A DNA stretch of 64,000 bases from Halomonas urmiana (GCF_005780185.1 NZ_VBUI01000015.1:1-64000); one strand, 5' to 3'; positions 9,679 to 19,433 are shown, numbered from the stretch's first letter. Notes: generated by a model from the sequence alone, not told the origin. Translations and numbers: made by a program.

Positions 9679-12600
9679 ATGACCGCGGCGCGCCTGATCA
9701 TTCGCTGGCTGTTGACCCTGGTGGCGGTGCCGCTGGGGCTGCTGGCGGTGCTGGTCGTGGTGCTGCGGCTACTGCCGGTCCTGCTGGACGATCAGACCGC
9801 CTCCCTGGAGCGGCTGCTCTCGATGCGCTTCAATGCCGAGGTGGCGCTCGACGACGTGACGGCAGGCCTCGCCCGGCTGGATCCGTATCTCGAGGTCGAG
9901 GGCCTCAACATCCGCTCCCGCGAGGGGCTCGGCCGCGTCCCGCTGCTCCAGGTGGAGCGGGCCAAGCTGCGCCTGGACAGCGGCGGCAGCCTCGCCTCCG
10001 GCCTGCCGCGGGTGGCAGCGGCCCGGGTCCAGGGCGTGACCGTGCACCTCTACCAGGATCCGGCCGGGCGCTGGCAGTGGCCAAAGCCCGCACAGCTGCC
10101 CCCCGAACTGATCCCCGAGAGCACCTTCGATCTCGACCGGCTCGACTTCTGGGTCGGCATGCTGCTGCGCCAGAGCGCCTGGGTCGAGGACGTCAACCTG
10201 GTGCTGCACGGTCGCAAGCAGCGCGCCGTGCTGAAGGCGCCCCGCCTGGTGATGACCGGCGATGAGCATCGCACCCACCTCGAGGGGGAGGTGTTCGTCG
10301 AGGGGCAGGAGGCACAGGCCATCCGCGTGGTGATGGAGCTTCAGCCCGGGCCGTCGGGGCTCGGGGATTTCAGCGCCGCACTGCAGGCCGACATGCGCCT
10401 CCAGAGCCTGCTGGGACTCTCCGAGGTGCTGGGCTACGGGCGCGCCCTGCGCCTGGAGACCGCCAGTGGCGAGGCGCGGCTCTGGGGGCGCTGGCATCGG
10501 GGTGCCCTGGCCGACCTGCGCCTCGACCTGGAGGCGCCTCTGCTGGCCCTGCGCCAGCCGACATCGAGCGTCGAGGAGGTGCCCCAGGCCATCGTGCTCA
10601 AGCAGGCGGCGGCGAGCGCCCAGTGGCTGCGCGAGGAAGCGGGTTGGCAGGCGTGGATCGAGATCGATGCGCAGAGCGCCGACTGGGCCCGCCCCGAGGG
10701 GCAGCGTGAAGACGCCGGGCCGGCGGTGCCGCGTTACTGGCAGATGCGTAGCCGCGACGACGGCTGGTGGCTCACCACCAGCGAGTTTGACCTGGGGGCC
10801 CTGGTCGCCTGGCGCGACCGGCTGCCGCTGCCGGAGGCCTTGGCACGGGTGATCGATAGCCTGGACCCCCGGGGGCGGGTCACTGCGCTGGGGCTGGGTC
10901 GCGAGGACGGCCACTGGCGGGCCCGGGCGGCGGCCACCGAGGTGGCCGTATCGCCTTGGGAGCAGGCGCCCGGCGGCGGGCCGCTGGACGTTTGGGTGGA
11001 GTCCGAGGACCTGTCGGGGCACGTCGAGTTCGTCGGCCGCGACGCTCGGCTGCACTTCCCGGCAGTGTTTGGCGCGCCGATGGCGCTCACCCGCGCCCGC
11101 GGCATGATCGACTGGGCCTACGACGGCCCGCGCAGCTTCGTCAGCGGCCGGGACCTCGAGGTGGAGTGGAACGGGGCGCGGATCGAGGGTGGCTTCGGGC
11201 TCTCGATCGGCGGCGAGCGGCGCGGCGGCTTCGGGCTGCAGCTCGACTTCGCGGACGTGGATGCCGTCGACACCCCGCTGCTCGACTGGCTGCCCGTGGG
11301 CGTGCTGCCCCCTGTGCTGACCGAGTGGCTGGCCGACGGCGTCGCCGGCCGGGTGCCCAAGGGCGCGCTGCGTCTGCACGTGCCGCTCGCACGCGAGGGG
11401 GCGTCCATCGACCCCGCGCTTCAACTCGATCTCGACGTCGTCGAAGGGCGCCTGCCCATCGCGCCTGGCTGGCCGCTCCTCGAGGGGATCAGTGGCCACC
11501 TGGCGATGGTCGACGAGACGCTAACGGCTCGTGTCGACGCGGCCGAGAGCCTCGGGATCGAGGCCTCGGCGGGGCAGGTGTCCCTCGAGGAGCAGCGGCT
11601 GGCGGTCACCGGCGAGCTCGGGGCTTCCGCGAGCGCCCTGCGCCGCTATCTGCTGGCGCTGCCCGTCGAGGGCATGGAGGCGCTGGAGGCGTGGCGGGCC
11701 GAGGGCCGGGCGAGCGGTACCCTCGACCTGGCCCTGCGTCTCGACGACCCCGCGTCCCTGACGCTGGATATCGAGACCGAGGCGGTGTTCCCGCGTCTCG
11801 TCCACGCGCCCCTCGAACTCGCCTTCGAGCGTATCGAGGGCTCGCTCGCCTGGCGCCAGCGCGGCGAGGAGGGCGGTCTGGAGGGGCGAGTGAGTGGCCG
11901 GGCGCTGGGCGGGCCCGTGGTCGCCGAGATCGATACGCTGGCCGGTGGGCTCGATCTCTCCGGCACGGCCGAGGCCACGTCCCTGACCGAGTGGAGCGAC
12001 GTGCCGGCCCTCGACACCCTGATCGACGGTCGGCTGCCCTGGCAGGGGCGGCTGTCGATCGGCGACGCGGGCGCTTCGTTGCGCCTCGACAGCCGGCTGG
12101 AGGGCTTGGCCATCGACCTGCCGGCGCCCCTCGGCAAGTCCCGCGAGGCCCTCCGCCCCCTGCGGTTGACCGTCGACCTGACCGAGGGGCGGCTCGAGGG
12201 CCGCCTGGGCGACCGCCTGGGGCTGCGCTGGCGGGCCCCCGCCGGCGCCGGCCAAGGCCGGGGGCAGCTGTGGCTGGGGCACCTGACGCCGCCTGACTGG
12301 GCCGGCCGGCCGGGCTGGGCGGTGGCGGCCTACCTGCCGCGCCTGGCGGCGGCGCCCTGGGGGCGCGCCCTGTCGCCGCTGCTGGCGGGTGTCGAGCCCT
12401 CCTCGGCTGGCTCCCCCTCGACCGCGCTCTCCGCGCTCACCCTCGAGACCGACTGCCTGCGGGTCGACGAGCGCTGTCTGGGCTCGCTGGCCGTGGAGGG
12501 CAGCGCCGGCGACGGCGGCTGGCGGCTCGCCGTGAATGGCAGCCTCGCCGGCGGGCGCATCACCTATCGGCCCGCCCTGGCGGAGCCGCTGGACATCGCG

Positions 12601-13524
12601 CTGGATCGGCTCTCGCTGGATGCTCTGGTGCCCCCGGCGACCGACGGCGGCCAGCTGCTCGATGAAGTGGCGCTGTCCGTCGAGGCGGCCCCGTTGCCGG
12701 CGGGACTGGCGGCGCTGCCGGACGGGCGACTGAGCGTCGCCGACATCGCCTGGCGCGGCGCGCGGCTCGGCCCCTTCGACGGGCGCTGGCACTCGACGAG
12801 CGATCGCCTGGTGATCGATCCCCTGTCGCTTGCACTCGCGGAGATCGACGCCCGCGGCCAACTGATCTGGGAGGCGAGCGGCAGCGGCGATAGCCTGACC
12901 CGCGCCCGGCTCGACCTGGAGGGCGGCGACCTGGGCAGCGCCCTGGCGGTGCTCGACCAGCCGGTCGCCGTGCGCAGCGCCGAGACCCGGGTGGGGAGCC
13001 AGCTCGCCTGGCCGGGGGCGCCCTGGCAATTCGCCCTGCCGCGCTCCCGGGGCAGCCTCGAGGTGATGATGCGCGACGGACGCTTCGTCAATCTCGAATC
13101 GCCCTCGGCGCGGGTCGTCGGGCTGCTCAACGTCGACAACCTGCTGCGGCGTCTGCGCCTGGATTTCTCCGATGTCACCGGCCGCGGCACCGCCTTCGAT
13201 CGTGTCAGCGGTGCCGCCACCCTGTATGGTGGGGTACTCGAAACCCGTGGTCCGGTGGAGATCGAGGGGCCGGCGACCCACTTCACCCTGAACGGCAGCG
13301 TCGACCTGGTGCGCCGGGAACTCGATCAGCGTCTGTCGGTCACTGTGCCTGTCAGCAACAATCTGCCGCTGGCGGCGGTGCTGGCCGGTGCTCCGATGGT
13401 CGGCGGCGCCCTGTTCATCGCCGACAAGCTGTTCGGGGATGCCATCGACCGCGTGACCCGAATCCACTATCGCGTGCAGGGCCCCTGGACCTCGCCGCGG
13501 ATCGCTCTGGAAAGTGCCGAATGA
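9679..13524 (+). CDS. yhdP: YhdP, AsmA-like phospholipid transport protein
   Basis: YhdP is a very large inner-membrane-anchored periplasmic protein (1281 residues here, about the family size). It has one N-terminal membrane helix (about residues 5-33, [20 protein letters not shown]) followed by a long run of beta-rich repeats. It ends with the DUF3971/AsmA-C type region ([20 protein letters not shown], then [12 protein letters not shown]). In E. coli, YhdP with TamB and YdbH forms bridge-like lipid conduits to the outer membrane. It is coupled to rng (4-base gap) and overlaps tldD by ATGA. Confidence 0.93.
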   Translation: MTAARLIIRWLLTLVAVPLGLLAVLVVVLRLLPVLLDDQTASLERLLSMRFNAEVALDDVTAGLARLDPYLEVEGLNIRSREGLGRVPLLQVERAKLRLDSGGSLASGLPRVAAARVQGVTVHLYQDPAGRWQWPKPAQLPPELIPESTFDLDRLDFWVGMLLRQSAWVEDVNLVLHGRKQRAVLKAPRLVMTGDEHRTHLEGEVFVEGQEAQAIRVVMELQPGPSGLGDFSAALQADMRLQSLLGLSEVLGYGRALRLETASGEARLWGRWHRGALADLRLDLEAPLLALRQPTSSVEEVPQAIVLKQAAASAQWLREEAGWQAWIEIDAQSADWARPEGQREDAGPAVPRYWQMRSRDDGWWLTTSEFDLGALVAWRDRLPLPEALARVIDSLDPRGRVTALGLGREDGHWRARAAATEVAVSPWEQAPGGGPLDVWVESEDLSGHVEFVGRDARLHFPAVFGAPMALTRARGMIDWAYDGPRSFVSGRDLEVEWNGARIEGGFGLSIGGERRGGFGLQLDFADVDAVDTPLLDWLPVGVLPPVLTEWLADGVAGRVPKGALRLHVPLAREGASIDPALQLDLDVVEGRLPIAPGWPLLEGISGHLAMVDETLTARVDAAESLGIEASAGQVSLEEQRLAVTGELGASASALRRYLLALPVEGMEALEAWRAEGRASGTLDLALRLDDPASLTLDIETEAVFPRLVHAPLELAFERIEGSLAWRQRGEEGGLEGRVSGRALGGPVVAEIDTLAGGLDLSGTAEATSLTEWSDVPALDTLIDGRLPWQGRLSIGDAGASLRLDSRLEGLAIDLPAPLGKSREALRPLRLTVDLTEGRLEGRLGDRLGLRWRAPAGAGQGRGQLWLGHLTPPDWAGRPGWAVAAYLPRLAAAPWGRALSPLLAGVEPSSAGSPSTALSALTLETDCLRVDERCLGSLAVEGSAGDGGWRLAVNGSLAGGRITYRPALAEPLDIALDRLSLDALVPPATDGGQLLDEVALSVEAAPLPAGLAALPDGRLSVADIAWRGARLGPFDGRWHSTSDRLVIDPLSLALAEIDARGQLIWEASGSGDSLTRARLDLEGGDLGSALAVLDQPVAVRSAETRVGSQLAWPGAPWQFALPRSRGSLEVMMRDGRFVNLESPSARVVGLLNVDNLLRRLRLDFSDVTGRGTAFDRVSGAATLYGGVLETRGPVEIEGPATHFTLNGSVDLVRRELDQRLSVTVPVSNNLPLAAVLAGAPMVGGALFIADKLFGDAIDRVTRIHYRVQGPWTSPRIALESAE

Positions 13525-14975
13525 CATCACAGACTCACGACATGCTCGACGACGCTTCTGACCTGCTGCTGACGCCGGGCGACCTCGATCTAGCGGCCCT
13601 GGATGCCGGACTCGGTCATGCCATGGGCCGGGGCATCGACTATGCCGATCTCTACTTCCAGCGTACCTGGCACGAGGGCTGGGTGCTGGAGGATGGCGAG
13701 GTCAAGGAGGCCAGCTACAACATCGACGGCGGCGTCGGCGTGCGGGCCCTGGCCGGCGAGAAGACCGGGTTCGCCTACTCCAACCAGATCACCGCCGACG
13801 CCCTGGCCGAGACCGGCCGCACCGCCGCCGGGATCGTGCGCTCTGGCGAGCGCCAGCGGGTGGCGCCGGGCGTGGCCATCGCCCCCGCGGCCCGCTATGC
13901 CGGGATCGATCCGCTCTCCGGGCTCAGTGCCGAGGACAAGATCGCCATGCTCAAGCTGGCCGATCGCGTGGCGCGGGCGGCGGATCCCTCGGTGGCCCAG
14001 GTCAGCGCCTCGCTCACCGGCGTCCATGAGGTGGTGCTGGTGCGGGCCAGCGACGGCACCCTGGCGGCGGATATCCGCCCGCTGGTGCGCTTCAACGTCA
14101 GCGTGATCGCGGTCAAGAACGGCCGCCGCGAGCGCGGCAGCGCCGGCGGCGGCGGCCGCTTCGCCATGGCCCGGCTGCGCGACGACAATGTCGCCGAGCG
14201 CTATGCCAGGGAGGCCGTGCGCCAGGCACTGGTCAACCTGGAGGCCGTCGACGCCCCGGCCGGGCAGATGCCGGTGGTGCTGGGGCCGGGCTGGCCGGGC
14301 ATCCTGCTCCACGAGGCGGTGGGGCACGGCCTGGAGGGCGACTTCAACCGCAAGGGCAGCTCGGCCTTCGCCGGGCGCATCGGCGAGCGGGTCGCCTCGA
14401 AGGGGGTCACGGTGGTCGACGATGCCACCCTGGCCGACCGCCGCGGCTCGATGTCGGTCGACGACGAGGGCACGCCGGGCCAGTGCACCCCGCTGATCGA
14501 GGACGGCATCCTGACCGGCTACATGCAGGACAAGCTCAACGCCCGGCTGATGGGCATGGCACCCACCGGCAATGCCCGCCGCGAGTCCTTCGCCCACCTG
14601 CCGATGCCGCGCATGACCAACACCTACATGCGGGCGGGCAGTGACGACCCCGCGGACATCCTGAAGAGCGTGCGCCGCGGGATCTACGCGGTGAGCTTCG
14701 GCGGCGGCCAGGTGGACATCACCTCGGGCAAGTTCGTCTTCTCGGCGAGCGAAGCCTACCTGATCGAGGACGGCAAGATCACCGCGCCGGTCAAGGGCGC
14801 GACCCTGATCGGCAACGGCCCCGAGGCCATGGGCCGCGTCTCGATGATCGGCCACGACATGGAACTCGACACCGGCATTGGCGTCTGCGGCAAGGAGGGG
14901 CAGGGTGTGCCGGTGGGCGTCGGCCAGCCGACGCTCAAGCTCGATGAGCTGACCGTGGGCGGCACCCAATCATGA
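13521..14975 (+). CDS. tldD: Metalloprotease TldD
   Basis: TldD is the catalytic partner of the TldD/TldE protease, which degrades unfolded peptides and processes microcin B17 and CcdA. The 484-residue protein carries the zinc motif [11 protein letters not shown] (H264, E265, H269) and the glycine-rich C-terminal barrel ([20 protein letters not shown]). Its start overlaps the yhdP stop. The partner gene pmbA/tldE lies 0.7 kb downstream beyond the oppositely oriented darP. The stop codon runs directly into a GAAGCTG-type repeat element. Confidence 0.96.
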   Translation: MTSQTHDMLDDASDLLLTPGDLDLAALDAGLGHAMGRGIDYADLYFQRTWHEGWVLEDGEVKEASYNIDGGVGVRALAGEKTGFAYSNQITADALAETGRTAAGIVRSGERQRVAPGVAIAPAARYAGIDPLSGLSAEDKIAMLKLADRVARAADPSVAQVSASLTGVHEVVLVRASDGTLAADIRPLVRFNVSVIAVKNGRRERGSAGGGGRFAMARLRDDNVAERYAREAVRQALVNLEAVDAPAGQMPVVLGPGWPGILLHEAVGHGLEGDFNRKGSSAFAGRIGERVASKGVTVVDDATLADRRGSMSVDDEGTPGQCTPLIEDGILTGYMQDKLNARLMGMAPTGNARRESFAHLPMPRMTNTYMRAGSDDPADILKSVRRGIYAVSFGGGQVDITSGKFVFSASEAYLIEDGKITAPVKGATLIGNGPEAMGRVSMIGHDMELDTGIGVCGKEGQGVPVGVGQPTLKLDELTVGGTQS

Positions 14976-15064
14976 AGCTCGAAGCTGGAAGAGCGCCGCT
15001 TCGCGGCTGGAAGCTGGAAGAGGTGGTGTGGTGACTTCCAGCTTCAGGCTTCAAGCTTCCAGCT
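14976..15064. repeat. GAAGCTGG-type repeat element filling the tldD/darP convergent spacer
   Basis: The whole 89-base spacer is built from AAGCTGGAAG units on one side and their complement CTTCCAGCTT on the other, with a small GCCGC-TTC-GCGGC hairpin between. GAAGCTGGAAG (15010-15020) pairs perfectly with CTTCCAGCTTC (15035-15045). Both neighbouring stop codons run straight into the repeat (TGA-AGCTCGAAGCTGG from tldD; TAA-AGCTGGAAGC from darP). It probably works as a two-way terminator and is related to the array at 17134. Confidence 0.7.
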
Positions 15065-15571
15065 TTAAAGGTCGGCGGTGTCGCGGATCAGCTTGAACAG
15101 CCGGCGCGCGCTGGTCGGTGGCTTGCCCTGATCGCGCTCGCGGCGGGCGTTGCGGATCAGCTGGCGCAGGGCCTGGCGCTCGACGTCGGGAAATTCGACC
15201 AAGAAGGCCTCGACGGTGTCGTCGCCTTCGTCGATCAGCCGGTCGCGCCACTTCTCGAGGCGATGGAAGGCATGATCGCGGCGTAGCTTCTCGTTCTCGA
15301 TCTCGTCGAACACCGCCTGGATGCCCTCGAGGTCTTCGCCGCGCATCAGCTTGCCGACGTACTGCATGTGGCGTCGGCGAGCCTCGCGAGCCTTGATGCG
15401 CCCGGTCTCCTCGACGGCGGCCAGCAGGTCGTCGGAGAGGGGGAAGCGCGCACGCTGGGCATCGCTCATGGCGATGATCTGCTCGCCGAGCTGCTGCAGC
15501 GACTGCATCTCGCGCTTGAGCTGGGACTTGCTGGGCCGCTCGTCGGCCGGGGAGAGGTCATCTTGGGTCAT
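15065..15571 (-). CDS. darP: Ribosome biogenesis factor DarP (YjgA, DUF615)
   Basis: DarP/YjgA is a 50S-associated assembly factor that helps maturation of the peptidyl-transferase centre. The protein is 168 residues from ATG 15571, starting MTQDDLSPADERPSKSQ; an in-frame upstream start would add 22 unrelated residues. It is highly charged and helical, with the family segments SKSQLKREMQSLQQLGEQI and RRRHMQYVGKLMRGED and the C-terminal RQLIRNARRERDQGKPP. It sits on the opposite strand between tldD and pmbA, an order I recall from pseudomonads. Confidence 0.94.
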   Translation of the reverse strand: MTQDDLSPADERPSKSQLKREMQSLQQLGEQIIAMSDAQRARFPLSDDLLAAVEETGRIKAREARRRHMQYVGKLMRGEDLEGIQAVFDEIENEKLRRDHAFHRLEKWRDRLIDEGDDTVEAFLVEFPDVERQALRQLIRNARRERDQGKPPTSARRLFKLIRDTADL

Positions 15572-15689
15572 GCCGGTTCCACTTCGTCGGGGGTCGAATC
15601 GCGCCAGTATATCAGCCCGCGGCACAGGGCTGGACAATGCACCATCTTGAGGGCCGGCGACAGGCCGGCCGAGTTAAGGAGAGACGTTC

Positions 15690-17030
15690 ATGACACAGGC
15701 TTTCGATGCCGCCGCCCAGCAGGACCTGCTGGAGAGTCGCACCCGGGTGGCCCTGGACCTGGCTCGCCAGCTCGGGGCCGAGGCCTGCGAGGTGGGGGCC
15801 AGCGTCGATCAGGGCGTCGGCGTCAGCGTTCGCGAGGGCGAGGTGGAAACGGTCGAGCTGTCCCGGGACCAGGGGATCGCCGTTACCGTCTACGTGGGGC
15901 AGCGCAAGGGCAGTGCCTCCTCCAGCGATGCCGGCGAGGCCTCGGTGCGCGCCGCGGTCGAGAAGGCGCTGGCCATCGCCCGCCATACCGGCGAGGATCC
16001 GGCCTCGGGCCTGGCCGAGGCGGCGCTGATGGCGACCGACTTGCCCGACCTCGAGGTCCACCACCCCTGGCCGCTTTCCATCGACGAGGCCACCGAGCTC
16101 GCCCTGCGCTGCGAGGCGGCCGGGCGCGGCGTGACGGGGATCAAGAGCTCCGACGGGGCGAGCCTTTCCAGCGGCGAGGGAGTGCGTGTCTACGCTAACA
16201 GCCACGGCTTCCTGGGCAGCCAGCGTGGCAGCCGTCACTCGCTCTCCTGCATGCTGATCGCCGAGGACGAGAACGGCATGCAGCGCGATTACGACTATAC
16301 CAGCGCCCGCGATCCCCGCGACCTGCTCGCCGCCGAGGCGGTGGGCGAGAGCGCCGCGCGGCGGACCCTGAGCCGCCTCGGCGCTCAGCGCCCGGCCACC
16401 GGGCGCATGCCCGTGCTCTTCGACCCGACCCTGGCCAGCGGCCTGGTCGGCCACCTGATGAGCGCCATCGCCGGCGGGGCGCTGTTCCGCGAGGCCTCGT
16501 TCCTCTGCGATCGCCTGGGCGATCCGCTCTTCCCCGAGTGGTTCAGCCTCGGCGAGCGTCCCATGGAGGTCGGCGCCATGGCGAGCTCGCCCTTCGACAA
16601 CGATGGCGTGCAGACCCGCGACAACGTCTTCATCCAGGATGGCCGCCTGGCCAGCTACATGCTCTCGGCCTACAGCGCGCGGCGACTGGGGCTTGCGACC
16701 ACCGGCAATGCCGGCGGCGCCCGCAACCTGCGCATCACCGCGCCGCTCGAGCGCCGCGAGGCGCTGCTCGAGCGCATGGGGCGCGGCGTGCTAGTCACCG
16801 AGCTGATGGGGCAGGGCGTCAATGGCGTGACCGGTGACTACTCCCGCGGGGCGGCCGGCTTCTGGGTCGAGGACGGCAAGATCCAGCATCCGGTAGAGGA
16901 ATTCACCATCGCCGGCAATCTCGAGACGATGTTCCAGGGACTCGTCGGCGTGGGGAGCGATACCGACACCCGCGGCAGCATCCATACCGGCAGCTGGCTG
17001 ATCGACGAGATGATGGTGGCCGGCGGCTGA
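15690..17030 (+). CDS. pmbA: Metalloprotease partner PmbA (TldE)
   Basis: PmbA/TldE pairs with TldD in the heterodimeric protease; this subunit lacks the HExxxH zinc motif, as expected. It is 446 residues, with the N-terminal domain (ARQLGAEACEVGASVDQGVG), the central RPATGRMPVLFDPTLASGL segment and the C-terminal NGVTGDYSRGAAGFWVEDG motif typical of TldE. AAGGAGAGACG lies before the ATG. It is followed by a 190-base spacer rich in GAAGCTG repeats. Confidence 0.95.
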   Translation: MTQAFDAAAQQDLLESRTRVALDLARQLGAEACEVGASVDQGVGVSVREGEVETVELSRDQGIAVTVYVGQRKGSASSSDAGEASVRAAVEKALAIARHTGEDPASGLAEAALMATDLPDLEVHHPWPLSIDEATELALRCEAAGRGVTGIKSSDGASLSSGEGVRVYANSHGFLGSQRGSRHSLSCMLIAEDENGMQRDYDYTSARDPRDLLAAEAVGESAARRTLSRLGAQRPATGRMPVLFDPTLASGLVGHLMSAIAGGALFREASFLCDRLGDPLFPEWFSLGERPMEVGAMASSPFDNDGVQTRDNVFIQDGRLASYMLSAYSARRLGLATTGNAGGARNLRITAPLERREALLERMGRGVLVTELMGQGVNGVTGDYSRGAAGFWVEDGKIQHPVEEFTIAGNLETMFQGLVGVGSDTDTRGSIHTGSWLIDEMMVAGG

Positions 17031-17061
17031 GCCGGGCTTCGCCCGCCACGAGCATGAAGAT

Positions 17062-17096
17062 CGCCCGCTTCGCGGGCGTAAGCCTGAAGCTGGAAG
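17062..17096 (+). repeat. Hairpin plus single GAAGCTGGAAG unit after pmbA
   Basis: A seven-base-pair hairpin (CGCCCGC-TTC-GCGGGCG, 17062-17078) is followed by one GAAGCTGGAAG unit (17086-17096). That unit is complementary to any unit of the heptamer array that begins 38 bases later. The same pairing of a CGC-TTC-GCG mini-hairpin with GAAGCTGGAAG occurs in the tldD/darP spacer. It can form a stem with the array and may terminate pmbA transcription. Confidence 0.55.
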
Positions 17097-17133
17097 AAAG
17101 GACTTGACCCCCAAGGTAGCAAGAACAAGCTGC

Positions 17134-17224
17134 CTTCCAGCTTCCAGCTTCCAGCTTCCAGCTTCCAGCTTCCAGCTTCCAGCTTCCAGCTTCCAGCTTC
17201 CAGCTTCCAGCTTTCAGCTTTCAG
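17134..17224. repeat. Tandem heptamer array, 11 perfect CTTCCAG units plus 2 variants
   Basis: Eleven perfect tandem copies of CTTCCAG run from 17134 to 17210, followed by two CTTTCAG variants to 17224. The last variant overlaps the stop codon of the HPr-like gene (17221-17223). Read on the minus strand it is GAAGCTG repeated directly after the stop. Perfect short tandem units predict copy-number change by slippage. This is not a CRISPR array: there are no spacers. Confidence 0.95.
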
Positions 17225-17490
17225 CCGTCTTCCTCGAAGCGGGCCTCGAAGAGCGCGGAGATGGCCTCGAGGACCGCCTCGGCCTCCTCGCCCTGGGTGT
17301 GCACCTCCAGCTCGGTGCCGCAGGGCGCGGCGAGGACCAGCAGCGACATGATGTTGGCGGCATCGGCCTGCTGGCTGCCCCGCTGCACGGTGACCCGCGC
17401 ATCGAAGGGCTGGCAGCACTGCACGAGCTTGGTGGCGGCGCGGGCATGCAGGCCGCGTCGGTTGGTCAGGGTCAGCTTGCGGCTCGGCAC
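17221..17490 (-). CDS. ptsO: HPr-like phosphocarrier of the nitrogen PTS (NPr)
   Basis: NPr passes phosphate from EI-Ntr (PtsP) to EIIA-Ntr (PtsN). The 89-residue protein has the HPr fold and the phosphorylated histidine in NRRGLHARAATKLV (His15). The serine-46-like region reads ANIMSLLVLAAPCG. Its place beside rapZ and ptsN, rather than with ptsI and crr, marks it as the nitrogen-branch form. It starts 3 bases after rapZ ends, so the two are coupled. The stop codon lies inside a heptamer repeat array. Confidence 0.94.
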   Translation of the reverse strand: MPSRKLTLTNRRGLHARAATKLVQCCQPFDARVTVQRGSQQADAANIMSLLVLAAPCGTELEVHTQGEEAEAVLEAISALFEARFEEDG

Positions 17491-17493
17491 GCC

Positions 17494-18414
17494 TCAGGCT
17501 CCTTCCTGCGGCGCGTCGGTATCCATCGATGCCTGCGCGTCCGGGAGGTTGACCTGCACGCCCAGCTCGCGATGGCGTAGCCTGATGCCGGCGTGTCGCT
17601 CGGCCAGGTGGGCGGCCAGTCGCTCGGCCAGGTAGACCGAGCGATGCTGGCCCCCCGTGCAGCCGACGGCCACGGTCAGGTAGCTGCGTTGGCTGGTGCG
17701 ATAGCGCGGTAGCCAGCGCTCCACCCAGGCGAGGATGTCGTCGTGCATCTCGGCGACGACCGGGTAGCCGTCGAGGAACGCGATGATACTGGCGTCACGC
17801 CCCGTGGCATCGCGCAGGGCCGGGTCCCAGTAAGGGTTGGGCAGGCAGCGAGCGTCGAAGACGATATCGGCATCCAGCGGCACGCCACGCTTGAAGCCGA
17901 AGGACTCCACGGTCAGGGTCATCTGCTCGGCCCGATGTCCCGCCACTTGATCGGTGATGCGCCCGCGCAGCTCGTGCACCGAGAGCCGGGTGGTGTCGAT
18001 CACCAGGTCGGCGAGGTCGCGAATCTCCGAGAGCGCCTGCTCCTCGGTATCGATGGCCTCGGCCAGGGTCATGTCGCTATCGCGAGTGAGCGGATGGCGG
18101 CGGCGAGTGTGGGAGTAGCGTTCCAGCAGGATCCGCGCATCGGTGGTCAGGTAGACCACCTGGCAGGCGAGATCGCGGGTGCGCAAGTCGTTGAGGAGCT
18201 CCGGGAAGCGCGCCAGGGCGTCGGGCAGGTTGCGTGCATCGATGCTGACGGCGATGGAGGAGCGCGCGCTGCGTCCCTGCTGGAGCTCGTCCACCAGCGG
18301 CCCGAGCAGCATGGCCGGCAGGTTGTCGATGGCGTAATAGCTCAGGTCTTCCAGCGCCTGCAGCGCGATCGATTTGCCGGAACCCGACCGGCCACTGATG
18401 ATCACGAGCTGCAT
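17494..18414 (-). CDS. rapZ: RNase adapter / nucleotide-binding protein RapZ
   Basis: RapZ (YvcJ/YhbJ family) binds nucleotide and, in enterobacteria, GlcN6P and the small RNA GlmZ, steering RNase E. The 306-residue protein has a Walker A loop GRSGSGKS (residues 8-15), a Walker B-like segment around VYLTTDARILLERY and the C-terminal domain with VAVGCTGGQHRSVYLAERL. It is flanked by ptsN and ptsO, the usual rpoN-linked order. Whether GlmY/GlmZ exist in this organism cannot be told from this window, so the in vivo target is uncertain. Confidence 0.95.
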   Translation of the reverse strand: MQLVIISGRSGSGKSIALQALEDLSYYAIDNLPAMLLGPLVDELQQGRSARSSIAVSIDARNLPDALARFPELLNDLRTRDLACQVVYLTTDARILLERYSHTRRRHPLTRDSDMTLAEAIDTEEQALSEIRDLADLVIDTTRLSVHELRGRITDQVAGHRAEQMTLTVESFGFKRGVPLDADIVFDARCLPNPYWDPALRDATGRDASIIAFLDGYPVVAEMHDDILAWVERWLPRYRTSQRSYLTVAVGCTGGQHRSVYLAERLAAHLAERHAGIRLRHRELGVQVNLPDAQASMDTDAPQEGA

Positions 18415-18462
18415 GCGGGTCTCCTGGTCGAGAAAGGGGGGCGGGCGGCGCCCCGGGAGGGG

Positions 18463-18948
18463 TCAGCCGCCCTGGCGGTCGCTCGGGGCCTGTTGTCGTA
18501 TCGCCTCCATGAGATGCTCATGAAGCTCGCGCTGGCTGCGGCTGTGGCGCAAACGCCCGCGGGTGTCGGCGTCATTCATGACGCCGGCGACCTGCCCCAG
18601 CAGGGCGAGGTGCGCCTCGTCGGCTTCCTCGGGGACCAGCAGCACGAAGACCAGGTCTACCGGTTCCCCGTCGATGGCATCGAAATCCACCGGCTCGGCC
18701 AACTTGAGAAAGCCGGCGATGGGCGCCTTGCAGTGCGGGTTTCGGGCATGCGGAATGGCGACCCCGTGACCGATGCCGGTGCTGCCCAGCCGCTCGCGGC
18801 CGATCAGCCGGCTGAACACCTCCTGGCTGTCGAGGCTGGGCGTGTTCTGAGCGATGAAGGTGCTGAAGAACTCCAGCACCCGCTTCTTGCTTCCCCCGGG
18901 CACATCGAAGAGGGTGCGCTCGGGGGGCAGGATGGCGTCCAGTGTCAT
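18463..18948 (-). CDS. ptsN: EIIA-Ntr regulatory phosphotransferase PtsN
   Basis: PtsN is the terminal acceptor of the nitrogen PTS; in other bacteria it regulates potassium uptake, cell-envelope stress and carbon/nitrogen balance. It is 161 residues from ATG 18948 (MTLDAILPPERTLFDVPGGS). The phosphorylated histidine is His67 in GHGVAIPHARN. A longer in-frame start exists but would overlap hpf and add an unrelated 51 residues. It lies 7 bases downstream of hpf and 48 bases upstream of rapZ. Confidence 0.95.
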   Translation of the reverse strand: MTLDAILPPERTLFDVPGGSKKRVLEFFSTFIAQNTPSLDSQEVFSRLIGRERLGSTGIGHGVAIPHARNPHCKAPIAGFLKLAEPVDFDAIDGEPVDLVFVLLVPEEADEAHLALLGQVAGVMNDADTRGRLRHSRSQRELHEHLMEAIRQQAPSDRQGG

Positions 18949-18955
18949 GACGGAG

Positions 18956-19264
18956 TCAGCGCGCGCCGGCGCCCTGGGCGCGGGCCTGGGCCTTTTCCTT
19001 GTGCTTGACCAGCTGTCGGTCGAGCTTGTCGGCCAGGTCATCGATGGCGGCGTACATGTCGTTCTCCATGGCTTCGGCATGGAGGTCGGCACCGGCAGCA
19101 TGCAGGGTGCAAGCGGCCTGCTGGCGCTCCTTCTCCACGGAGAGGGTGACCTGCACGTTGGTGATGTTGTCGTAATGACGCTCGATGCGGGTCAGTTTTT
19201 CCTGCACATAGTCACGCAGTGCGTCGGTCAGTTCCACATGATGGCCGGTGATGTTGACTTGCAT
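18956..19264 (-). CDS. hpf: Ribosome hibernation promoting factor (short form)
   Basis: HPF binds the decoding centre of the 30S subunit in stationary phase and promotes 100S dimers. It is 102 residues from ATG 19264 (MQVNITGHHVELTDALRDYV), the short form without the long dimerising tail. The HYDNITNVQVTLSVEKERQQ strand and the IDDLADKLDRQLVKHKEK basic helix are characteristic. A TACAAT (minus strand, 19298-19303) lies about 35 bases before the start and is a possible -10 box, within a GGGTTA-N11-TAACCC inverted repeat. Confidence 0.95.
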   Translation of the reverse strand: MQVNITGHHVELTDALRDYVQEKLTRIERHYDNITNVQVTLSVEKERQQAACTLHAAGADLHAEAMENDMYAAIDDLADKLDRQLVKHKEKAQARAQGAGAR

Positions 19265-19313
19265 GACACGCTCCTTGCTCTGTCGGGTTATGGGTCGATT
19301 GTAACCCTTTTTA

Positions 19314-19352
19314 GCGTCCTGCATACCCCCTCGATCGGGGGCCGCAAGACGC
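19314..19352 (-). other. Strong hairpin between rpoN and hpf
   Basis: GCGTCCTGC pairs with GCAAGACGC (one G-T pair), with an inner CCCCC/GGGGG stem around TCGATC. On the minus strand it follows rpoN by about 80 bases, but the next bases are TAAAAAGGG, so there is no U-tract. It may be an attenuator or RNA-processing site between rpoN and hpf rather than a standard terminator. Confidence 0.45.
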
Positions 19353-19433
19353 TCGTCGAACGGCGTCAATTCAACCGCTTGCGCGTGCATCGACGGCTAG
19401 CATTCGGGCGCGTCGAAACGCCATTCGTGGCGT

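Noticed and set aside
11521..13530. 669-codon open frame antisense to yhdP
   Set aside because: Low-complexity Gln/Arg/Gly/Pro-rich shadow of the yhdP codon pattern; no start context or recognisable domain.
17134..17224. CRISPR array
   Set aside because: Units are seven bases, contiguous and without spacers; no cas genes nearby.
16838..17419. Minus-strand frame coding repeats of the heptapeptide KLEAGSW
   Set aside because: The peptide repeat is just the heptamer DNA array read in frame (21 bases give seven residues); the frame is a shadow of ptsO and pmbA with no ribosome binding site.
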